Below, piece after piece: positions 7,209 to 12,679 of a stretch of DNA of 12,679 nucleotides; position 1 is the stretch's first letter, and every line of letters starts with the position of its first letter. The DNA comes from an uncultured Actinomyces sp. (GTDB taxonomy: Bacteria > Actinomycetota > Actinomycetes > Actinomycetales > Actinomycetaceae), in contig CALHID010000235.1 of the NCBI GenBank assembly GCA_938030835.1, positions 1 to 12,679 of the forward strand, written 5' to 3'. The translations under genes and the position numbers were made by a program. Under the pieces are notes generated by a model. The model made no database searches. It had not been told where the DNA came from and saw only the letters and a list, made by a program, of their open reading frames with translations.

Positions 7209-8552
7209 TTACTCAAAGAGCTTCTGGCCGACGTAGGTATCGTTCTCACGCACTCCGGGGAGCATAAGGTAAACACCCGACGCCAAGTGCTGGAGGTACT
7301 CGGTCAGTTGATCGCTCTTCATCTTCGCCAAAACGGGGATAAAGCCCTCTGCAGGATTTCGCACGTAGGCAACGAAGAACAGACCCGCATCCAAGCGCCC
7401 CAAGTAGTCCACGCCCTCGAGGTAGTTGTATCCGCGTCGCAGCATGCGCCGCCCCGAGTTGTTGTTCGGGTTCATCATGGCAACGTGTGAATCAGGAGCG
7501 ATTGCCAAACCAGAAGAACCAACGGTGGGATTTCCCTGCTGTCCTTCCTTCGCAAAATCAGGATTGGTGAATTCTTCACCGCCCGACAGAGGTGCCCCGT
7601 GGATCTTGTCGCGCCCGATGATCTGTTCTTGTTCGGCCAGGACCAGTTCGTCCCAGACCTCCATCATCATCTTGATCTTGCGCACGCACATGTAGGATCC
7701 GCCGGCAGCCCATGAGCCCTGATCGTCACCGGCTTGGATCCACAGGTGCTTATCCAATTCGGCTTGAGAGTCTTCGGCCTTGATGTTGGATGTTCCATCC
7801 TTGAAGCCAAAAAGATTACGAGGCGTTTCCTGAGACTTCGAGGTCGATGAAGTTCTCCCGTATCCCAGTTGCGTCCAGCGCATGGTCGCGCGACCAAAAG
7901 CGATACGCGTGAGGTTGTGGAGGGCGTGGAGATTCACCATGGGGTCTTCGGAACAGGCCTGGATGATGAGGTCTCCACCGCCGCGCTTGGGGTCGAGCTT
8001 TTCTGCTGCCATGGGAGGAATTCCATCACGCAGGGCAACGGGAAGTTTATCGCCAAGACCAAAGCGATCTCGGCCCTCGTCATCGATGAACAAGGTTTTG
8101 CCAACCCCGAAGGTGATGGTGAGGCCTGCAGGACCAAGCCCCATCGATTCACCGGTATCGGCCGGCGCCTTCGTCAGGGAAGTTGTGTAGTCCTTGACGA
8201 GTTCGCCATGAGTCAGGCGTTCAGCGGCCAAGGTCCAGTCTTGGAGAAGCTCAATGAGCGTATCACGGTTCGTAGTCGTTAAGTCGAATGCGGCAGTGTG
8301 CATCTGCTGCTGAGCTGGGGTAATGATTCCCTGCTGATGTTCACCACGGAACTCGTAGGTCTTCTTCATGACATCGGAATCGATGCCATCACCCGCGTGG
8401 CGACCGAGGGCAAATCCGCCGCCACCGCCCAGCCCAAGGGTAAGTGCGCCGAGGCCGGCTAATCCTAAAAATTGGCGACGCGAGAGTCCTTCTTTGGTGC
8501 CCTCGTGATCGGCATTGCCATTGTTTTCAGCTGCTTCGTGATGCTGAGTCAT
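7209..8552 (-). CDS. efeB: EfeB: Tat-exported DyP-type heme peroxidase / deferrochelatase
   Basis: The peroxidase subunit of the EfeUOB iron system. In the family it has been assigned ferrous oxidation and also iron removal from heme. The 447-residue protein has a twin-arginine signal, SRRQFLGL at 24-31, followed by a Gly/Ala/Leu hydrophobic stretch, so it should be exported folded with heme bound. The DyP family motif GFKDG is at about residue 248 with the catalytic Asp, the probable proximal heme His is in PDSHVAMMNP at about 355, and the distal Arg is likely in the following RRMLRRGYNY. Length is close to the E. coli protein (about 423) plus a longer N-tail. AAGGA lies ahead of the ATG. 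It is the third gene of the operon, separated from efeO by a 94-base gap with a strong hairpin. Its export need fits the tat genes on the other side of efeU. Confidence 0.95.
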   Translation of the reverse strand: MTQHHEAAENNGNADHEGTKEGLSRRQFLGLAGLGALTLGLGGGGGFALGRHAGDGIDSDVMKKTYEFRGEHQQGIITPAQQQMHTAAFDLTTTNRDTLIELLQDWTLAAERLTHGELVKDYTTSLTKAPADTGESMGLGPAGLTITFGVGKTLFIDDEGRDRFGLGDKLPVALRDGIPPMAAEKLDPKRGGGDLIIQACSEDPMVNLHALHNLTRIAFGRATMRWTQLGYGRTSSTSKSQETPRNLFGFKDGTSNIKAEDSQAELDKHLWIQAGDDQGSWAAGGSYMCVRKIKMMMEVWDELVLAEQEQIIGRDKIHGAPLSGGEEFTNPDFAKEGQQGNPTVGSSGLAIAPDSHVAMMNPNNNSGRRMLRRGYNYLEGVDYLGRLDAGLFFVAYVRNPAEGFIPVLAKMKSDQLTEYLQHLASGVYLMLPGVRENDTYVGQKLFE

Positions 8553-8591
8553 GACTGGGTCCTTAAATGACAGATGGATTTTAATGATGCG

Positions 8592-8630
8592 GTTGGGCGT
8601 GGCGCCCCTCCGAAGTGCGCCACGCCCAAC
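8592..8630 (-). other. Strong intercistronic hairpin between efeO and efeB
   Basis: Positions 8592-8605 pair perfectly with 8617-8630 (14 G+C-rich base pairs) around an 11-base loop. It lies 16 bases beyond the efeO stop in the direction of transcription and about 40 bases before efeB. No T-run follows on the minus strand, so it is not a clean intrinsic terminator. It may stabilise the efeUO message, cause partial read-through, or mark a processing site that sets EfeB output below EfeO. The stem is directly visible; the role is inferred. Confidence 0.7.
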
Positions 8631-8646
8631 TCGCTGTGTTCAGCAA

Positions 8647-9846
8647 TTACTGAACGATTGCTGCGGTCAGCTGAGCCAAGGGAAGGCGCAGCGCGTTGAC
8701 CTTGTCGGAAAGGGCCTTGCGGCCTGCCTCGTCAATGGTGTCGTAGGAAACGTATCCGTCGCCGTCCTTGTGCTTATCCAGCTCGTGCTGAAGCTCGGTG
8801 AATGCATCGGAGATCTTCCCAGCCAGCTTGGCGTCCTTGGCCTTTGCGATATCTTCAACATCGCCGTATGCAACCTTGGCGCCCTCAACATTGGCAACGA
8901 AGTCGTAGAGATCCGTGTGAGAGAAGGCTTCTTCTTCACCGGTGATCTTCGTGGTTGCGACCTCTTCAAGCAGCGAGATTGCACCGTTGGAGATATCGGA
9001 CAGGGAGATCTTGAAGTTGTCCGAGTAGACCAGATCGTAGAGCTTTTGAGTGTCCTCAACCAGCTTATCGGCCATCTTTGAACGCTCGTCCTCGCTCAGG
9101 CCCTGGTAGCCATCCGGGCGCCACAGATCCTTTTCGATCGCGTGCCAACCGGTCCATTCTCCGTCAGCACCTTCTTCCTGCCAGTCAGCTTCGCGCTGGT
9201 CAAGAGCGGGGTCGATGTCACCAAAGGCCTCGGCAGTGGGCTCAATACGCTCGTAGTACATACGCGCGGGAGCGTATGCCTTGCGAGCCGAATCAAAATC
9301 ACCCTTCTTGTACAGCTCAGCGAAGGACTTGGTTTGCTCCAGGAGCTGACCGGACTGATCGCGCACGTATGCGGTGTAGTTCGTGACGGCGGCATCGATC
9401 TGTGCCTTCTCGTCCGAGCTCACCTCGACGGGCTTTCCGGAGTCGGTGACGGTGAACTCAGTGGCGCCAACAAGTGCACCAACCATGTTCTTCTTGCAGG
9501 CAGTGAAGTACTTTCCGGGCTGCAGAGTCACGGTGTAGTCAACTGAGGTTCCGGGGCCCAAGTTTTCACGCTCGCCGACAATGCGGAGCTTGTCTTCGGC
9601 AAGGATTTCAAACTCATTGCGAACGGTTCCGTTGTTCGTCAGCTTGAAGTTCACGACACCGGAAGGCACGCTTGCGGCAGAGACCTTGCAGGTATCATCG
9701 GTGATGGTCACGGTCAAGGGTGCGTCGCTTGTGCCCGCACTTCCCGAGGCCGAAGAACTTGAGGGGTTGTTGGCAACACATGCGCTCAAACCCAGTGCTG
9801 AAACAGCCGCAACTCCAATGACGAGGCGCGTGCGGGAGGCGTTCAT
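8647..9846 (-). CDS. efeO: EfeO: iron-binding lipoprotein with cupredoxin and M75 domains
   Basis: The extracytoplasmic iron-binding subunit of EfeUOB, here membrane-anchored. I chose the ATG at 9846, giving 399 residues starting MNASRTRLVIG. It has AAGGAG just upstream and overlaps the efeU stop as ATGA (9843-9846). The frame stays open to 10023, but those 59 extra codons lie antisense-free inside efeU and encode nothing like the family. The signal peptide ends in the lipobox LSAC with Cys23, followed by a Ser/Ala linker. A cupredoxin-like domain spans about 45-135 (TITDDTCKVSAASVPSGVVNFKLTNNG to TEFTVTDSG). The M75 (imelysin-type) domain follows to the end and carries the HxxE motif, HAIE, near residue 235, a proposed metal site. 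This is the full two-domain EfeO form seen in E. coli, with lipid anchoring as expected for a Gram-positive. Confidence 0.95.
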   Translation of the reverse strand: MNASRTRLVIGVAAVSALGLSACVANNPSSSSASGSAGTSDAPLTVTITDDTCKVSAASVPSGVVNFKLTNNGTVRNEFEILAEDKLRIVGERENLGPGTSVDYTVTLQPGKYFTACKKNMVGALVGATEFTVTDSGKPVEVSSDEKAQIDAAVTNYTAYVRDQSGQLLEQTKSFAELYKKGDFDSARKAYAPARMYYERIEPTAEAFGDIDPALDQREADWQEEGADGEWTGWHAIEKDLWRPDGYQGLSEDERSKMADKLVEDTQKLYDLVYSDNFKISLSDISNGAISLLEEVATTKITGEEEAFSHTDLYDFVANVEGAKVAYGDVEDIAKAKDAKLAGKISDAFTELQHELDKHKDGDGYVSYDTIDEAGRKALSDKVNALRLPLAQLTAAIVQ

Positions 9847-10715
9847 TTTTCTCCTTGTGAGGTGTGGTGTTGTGAGCCGATCATCCCGGAACGCACCAGG
9901 AAAAGCGGCAGAATAATGACGATGTAGAGCACCCAGCCGATGAGCTGCAGGTGGGTGGGGGCGGCATTGACGTTGAACATTGCTTCCAGAAGCGTCCACC
10001 ACCACGAGGATGTGGTCAGCCACGAGTAGACCGAACCATCCAGGTATGCGGTGATGTCATAGATGGGGGTTCCCCATCCCGGAATCACCGAGGCTTCCTG
10101 AAGATCGCCAATGCCGTAGGAGACAATCCCCGCAGCGACGAAAATCAGAAGAAGACCGGTGATATTGAAGAAGATCGAGAGGTTAATTCGAGCTGCGCCG
10201 GTGTAGATGAGCCAGCCGATAATAACGGCGACCACAAGACCGGTCACAACGCCAAGAGCGGGCGCCGCAATTGCATTTTCGGCAGAAGATTTGATTGTTG
10301 CCCATACGAAGAGTGCGGTTTCAATTCCTTCGCGTGCAACTGCGATGAAGGCGATCCACACGACTCCCCACTCTGATCCAGATGCAAGCTGAGCTGCTGT
10401 ATCCTCGCGAAGTTTGCGTGCAAATTGACGCGAATTTGAACTCATCCAGAGGATCATCCAGGTCACCATGGCGACCGCAACAAGCGAGAGCGTTCCTCCC
10501 AGAATTTCCTGCGCCTGGAATGAAAGAGTGTAAGGACCCCAGGTCATGATCGCGCCGAGGCTCAGGGGCAGCGCCGCGGCGATAATGACGCCAAACCATA
10601 CTTTGGGGAGCAGGTTCCTGCGCCCAACCTTCACCAGGTAGGCCGCTACGACTCCGACGATCAGTGCGGCTTCAACACCCTCTCTGAGGGCAATCAGGAA
10701 GTTCGCGAGGAACAT
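9843..10715 (-). CDS. efeU: EfeU: FTR1-family iron permease
   Basis: The membrane permease of the EfeUOB system, homologous to yeast Ftr1, which takes up iron handed over by EfeO/EfeB. The 290-residue protein has about seven hydrophobic segments and both signature REXXE motifs: REGVE at residues 11-15 in helix 1 and REGIE at 128-132. These acidic motifs are the expected iron path, and both are intact, unlike the frameshifted copy known in E. coli K-12. The ATG at 10715 is preceded by GGGAG and gives the typical N-terminus MFLANFLIALREGVEAAL. It is the first gene of the minus-strand operon, its promoter lying in the iron-box-containing gap shared with tatA. Its stop overlaps the efeO start by four bases. 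Confidence 0.96.
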   Translation of the reverse strand: MFLANFLIALREGVEAALIVGVVAAYLVKVGRRNLLPKVWFGVIIAAALPLSLGAIMTWGPYTLSFQAQEILGGTLSLVAVAMVTWMILWMSSNSRQFARKLREDTAAQLASGSEWGVVWIAFIAVAREGIETALFVWATIKSSAENAIAAPALGVVTGLVVAVIIGWLIYTGAARINLSIFFNITGLLLIFVAAGIVSYGIGDLQEASVIPGWGTPIYDITAYLDGSVYSWLTTSSWWWTLLEAMFNVNAAPTHLQLIGWVLYIVIILPLFLVRSGMIGSQHHTSQGEK

Positions 10716-10751
10716 TCATCTCCCAACCGAATGATTTACGACAACCATTCA

Positions 10752-10792
10752 TAACCTAATTAACTGAACTTAGGATAACCTGTGTTACCTAA
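10752..10792. promoter_or_regulatory. Cluster of IdeR/DtxR-like sites between efeU and tatA
   Basis: Positions 10770-10792 form a 23-bp imperfect palindrome with outer ends TTAGG and CCTAA but 13 bases between them instead of the 9 in the standard 19-bp iron box. Read on the minus strand, the embedded 19-mer ACAGGTTATCCTAAGTTCA matches the DtxR/IdeR consensus at 13 of 19 positions, so two offset sites may overlap. A further half-site, TTAGGTTA on the minus strand, lies at 10752-10759. The cluster is about 55 bases from efeU and about 88 bases from tatA. Control of efeUOB by iron is likely; control of tatA is possible. No confident -10/-35 was found for either direction. Confidence 0.72.
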
Positions 10793-10879
10793 GCGTGCCC
10801 CCTTTCGTTGTCTTTCTCACGCTAATCAGACGGAAGGCGGTGTAGGCTCAACCCAGAAGCCGCATCAGAAGGAGAACCC

Positions 10880-11080
10880 ATGCGTCCCATCCACTGGATC
10901 ATCGTCTTGATCGTTGTCCTTGTTCTTTTTGGCGCTCAAAAGCTCCCCGACTTGGCGCGATCCATTGGCAAGAGCGCAAAAATCCTTAAAGAGGAAATGA
11001 ACGACCTGTCTCAAGACTCCTCATCCGCCAGCGACCAGGCCTCTACCTCTCAGGCTGAAAACACGGATTCGCCGAAGTAA
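10880..11080 (+). CDS. tatA: TatA: twin-arginine translocase pore subunit
   Basis: A small membrane protein that oligomerises to let folded Tat cargo cross the membrane. The 66-residue protein has one N-terminal helix (HWIIVLIVVLVLFG, about 5-18), the hinge FGAQKLPDLARSIGKS, an amphipathic helix to about residue 43, and a Ser/Thr-rich polar tail. The FG-x-x-KLP hinge and the length are diagnostic of TatA. The ATG has AAGGAG seven bases upstream. It is divergent from efeU across a 164-base gap carrying iron boxes and sits 37 bases before tatC, so tatA-tatC should be one transcript. EfeB is an obvious nearby cargo. Confidence 0.95.
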   Translation: MRPIHWIIVLIVVLVLFGAQKLPDLARSIGKSAKILKEEMNDLSQDSSSASDQASTSQAENTDSPK

Positions 11081-11117
11081 TTACCTTCTCAACGCACCAT
11101 CATTTCGCTGCGAACCA

Positions 11118-11897
11118 ATGACCCGGGCAGATTCTGACGCATATATGTCATTGACGCGCCACCTCCTCGAGCTGCGCGCGCGGCTTCTGCTCAGTCTTGC
11201 AGGCATCCTCGTCGGAGCAATCGGCGCGTGGTTCCTCTACACTCCGGCAACCACGTGGCTCACGCGTCCGCTCGCCTCAGCCGGGGCCTCGGGAATCAAC
11301 TTCCGCACGATCATCGGCCCCTTCTCAACCCACATCACCTTCGCGCTCTGGGCGGGCTTCGTTCTGACAACTCCGTGGTGGCTGACCCAACTTTGGCTCT
11401 TCATCGCCCCGGCTCTCACACGCACGGAAAAACGACGTACCGCACTGATCGCCATTCCCAGTGCGATTCTTTTCCTTGCGGGAGTGGCCTCGGCGCTGTG
11501 GTTCCTCCCCCACGCGGTCAGCCTTTTACTTTCTGAGCTTCCTCAAGGCACCTCTGCGCTGCTGGATTTTGATTCCTACATCAGCTTCGTCGTGATCCTG
11601 ACCTTGGTGATCGGCGCGTCTTTCCTTTTCCCCATGATCATTATTGGAATTCACGCCTTGGGACTTGCCTCAACTGGGCAGATCCTTCGACATTGGCGCT
11701 GGGCTGTTGTGGGGGCGACCGTATTCGCCGCGATTACAAATCCGCTTCCCGACCTGTGGTCGATGATTCTTCAGATGTGCGCGCTTCTGGCTCTGTATTT
11801 TGGGGCGATTGGGGTGTGCTGGCTGCGCGATCTTCTTGCGCGGCGCCGTCAGCGTAAGCGCGAAGCTGCGCCATCGCTTGATCCGACTGCTGCCTGA
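11118..11897 (+). CDS. tatC: TatC: twin-arginine signal receptor subunit
   Basis: The polytopic membrane subunit that recognises the RR signal peptide. The 259-residue protein shows the N-terminal cytosolic motif MSLTRHLLELRARLL, the first-loop segment PFSTHITFALWAGFVLTTPWWLTQLWLFIAPALTRTEKR, and later helices ending in a basic tail (LARRRQRKREAA). Length matches the E. coli protein (258). The start is uncertain: ATG at 11118 gives nine extra residues, while ATG at 11145 starts exactly at the family's usual MSL motif; neither has a clear Shine-Dalgarno sequence. The last 164 bases are antisense to the tatB-like gene, and this end encodes TatC's conserved final helix, so it is certainly coding. 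No terminator was seen after the stop, so transcripts may run on antisense to tatB. Confidence 0.94.
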   Translation: MTRADSDAYMSLTRHLLELRARLLLSLAGILVGAIGAWFLYTPATTWLTRPLASAGASGINFRTIIGPFSTHITFALWAGFVLTTPWWLTQLWLFIAPALTRTEKRRTALIAIPSAILFLAGVASALWFLPHAVSLLLSELPQGTSALLDFDSYISFVVILTLVIGASFLFPMIIIGIHALGLASTGQILRHWRWAVVGATVFAAITNPLPDLWSMILQMCALLALYFGAIGVCWLRDLLARRRQRKREAAPSLDPTAA

Positions 11898-12039
11898 ACG
11901 AGGCGGTGAGCGCTTGGTAGCGCTTGCGCACATCGATGATGCGCCGCGCTGCCTCACTCATTCCTTTGGGGCCTAGAACCGCAAGGACGACCACAGCGAT
12001 GATGATCGCTTCGGGTCCACTGATTCCAAGAAAGTCCAT
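11734..12039 (-). CDS. tatB: TatB-like subunit (TatA/B family), overlapping tatC antisense
   Basis: A 101-residue single-pass protein starting MDFLGISGPEAIIIAVVVLAVLGPKGMSEAARRI. The short N-tail with a Glu at residue 10 in the GPE motif, the hydrophobic helix (about 11-22), the Gly-Pro hinge and the following amphipathic helix fit TatB better than TatA, since TatA has FG in the hinge and no acidic residue there. The C-terminal half (QAMAQLRAYADGAAQEDR onward) is polar and low in complexity. The last 164 bases lie antisense to the conserved 3' end of tatC. The gene begins 4 bases after the MFS gene stop and is probably translated from the same message; only a weak GTGAAG precedes the ATG. The TatA/B family is near certain; TatB versus a second TatA is likely but not proven. 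Confidence 0.85.
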   Translation of the reverse strand: MDFLGISGPEAIIIAVVVLAVLGPKGMSEAARRIIDVRKRYQALTASFRQQSDQAMAQLRAYADGAAQEDRAASTPQSPQNTEPEARTSEESSTTGREADL

Positions 12040-12043
12040 GTCT

Positions 12044-12679
12044 TCACTTTTGCACGCCTAGGCGCCTGGGGGCAAGCACAAGAGAGCTTGCCATCAATGC
12101 AATACCTGCAGCCGGAATGACCAGCATTGCCGAAAGAAGCGAGGTGTGCTGAACCAGAATCCCCACAAGAGGCGGTGCGACAAGAAAAGCCAAGCGCCCC
12201 AACCACGAGACAATCGTGAGGCCTACCGCTGGATCCATTCCGCGGATATCGTGAGCGGCGTTGTAGGCCAGAGGTACCGAGGCCGAGGCGCCAATTCCCG
12301 CCGTTGCAAAACCAAACAGCAGGGCTGGGGTTGTTCCGATGAGCAGTCCGCCTCCCATCCCGACAAGGATGAGCGCTCCCCCACCCGCTACGACCGCGCG
12401 CGGGCCAAATCTTCCGACCAAGTGATCTGCAATAAAGCGCCCTAGGGCGTGAGTCGATAACAGAACAACGTATCCGCTACCCGCGAGCGCCGCGCCTGTA
12501 TTCGCGTAATCACGCATAAAAAGCGTCGCCCAGCTAGATCCGGCGTCCTCGATGAGCATTCCAGAAATGCATAAAACAACAAGCAATCCCAAAACGATCG
12601 CTGGCGCCAAGGGACGAGTTCGGACACGAGAAAGATCCTTTCGGTCCGTTTCTTCTGAATTGTCGGGATCCACGCCAGG
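12044..12679 (-). CDS. MFS transporter, C-terminal half (5' part outside window)
   Basis: The frame is open through the right edge of the window, so only the 3' part of the gene is present. About 211 residues with roughly six hydrophobic segments are seen, which matches the C-terminal six-helix half of a 12-helix major facilitator. A GTG at 12671-12673 could pose as a start but is most likely internal, because the visible piece begins with a charged cytoplasmic-loop-like segment (DNSEETDRKDLSRVRTRP), as expected between helices 6 and 7. The pattern IEDAGSSWATLFMRDY then GYVVLLSTHALGRFIADHLVGRFGPR resembles the YbjJ-like group of MFS proteins; the substrate is unknown. It is separated from the tatB-like start by 4 bases, implying co-transcription. 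Confidence 0.85.
   Translation of the reverse strand, partial: PGVDPDNSEETDRKDLSRVRTRPLAPAIVLGLLVVLCISGMLIEDAGSSWATLFMRDYANTGAALAGSGYVVLLSTHALGRFIADHLVGRFGPRAVVAGGGALILVGMGGGLLIGTTPALLFGFATAGIGASASVPLAYNAAHDIRGMDPAVGLTIVSWLGRLAFLVAPPLVGILVQHTSLLSAMLVIPAAGIALMASSLVLAPRRLGVQK

Noticed and set aside
8551..9081. Plus-strand 176-codon open frame opposite efeO
   Set aside because: No recognisable domain, and it is opposite a strongly conserved gene; a shadow of its codon bias.
9847..10023. N-terminal extension of EfeO by 59 codons
   Set aside because: The stretch lies inside the efeU coding region, lacks a signal peptide, and the ATG at 9846 has a ribosome binding site, lipoprotein signal and ATGA coupling.
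12671..12673. GTG as the start of a short six-helix transporter
   Set aside because: The frame is open to the window edge and the visible part matches only the C-terminal half of an MFS protein.
1..12679. Search for CRISPR array, tRNA, insertion sequence or phage/defence genes
   Set aside because: No direct-repeat array, cloverleaf, transposase or toxin/defence domain was recognised on reading both strands.

Overview
The window reads as chromosomal DNA of a moderately G+C-rich actinobacterium. I favour a relative of the Actinomycetaceae, but only weakly. Support comes from the mycobacterial-type fused amidase/synthetase NadE, IdeR/DtxR-style iron boxes, lipoproteins instead of periplasmic binding proteins, and AAGGAG-type ribosome binding sites. 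Coding density is high. No tRNA, rRNA, CRISPR array, insertion sequence or phage gene was recognised, and no gap between genes exceeds about 170 bases.

Layout, left to right. (1) 1-1883 (+): 3' part of glutamine-dependent NAD+ synthetase, cut by the window edge. (2) 1884-5886 (+): an iron box, then a four-gene ferric-siderophore ABC importer: lipoprotein binding protein, two FecCD-type permeases, ATPase. The last three genes are coupled by 4-base ATGA overlaps. (3) 5925-5964: a perfect 40-bp palindrome acting as a probable two-way terminator between convergent operons. (4) 10715-5979 (-): a five-gene operon efeU-efeO-efeB-methyltransferase-cupin. (5) 10716-10879: divergent control region with a cluster of IdeR/DtxR-like sites. 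(6) 10880-11897 (+): tatA and tatC. (7) 12679-11734 (-): 3' part of an MFS transporter gene followed after 4 bases by a tatB-like gene. The 3' end of that gene lies antisense to the last 164 bases of tatC.

Most of the window (about 1.9-11.9 kb) can be read as an iron-acquisition island. One arm imports ferric siderophore, probably of catecholate type. The other is the EfeUOB system, whose DyP peroxidase EfeB carries a twin-arginine signal. The translocase genes needed to export EfeB (tatA, tatC, tatB-like) sit immediately beside it, and the iron boxes lie between the two. The least expected points are the methyltransferase-cupin pair added to the efe operon, the long antisense coding overlap of tatC with tatB, the unusual geometry of the shared iron-box region, and strong non-terminator hairpins directly after both iron-binding lipoprotein genes.
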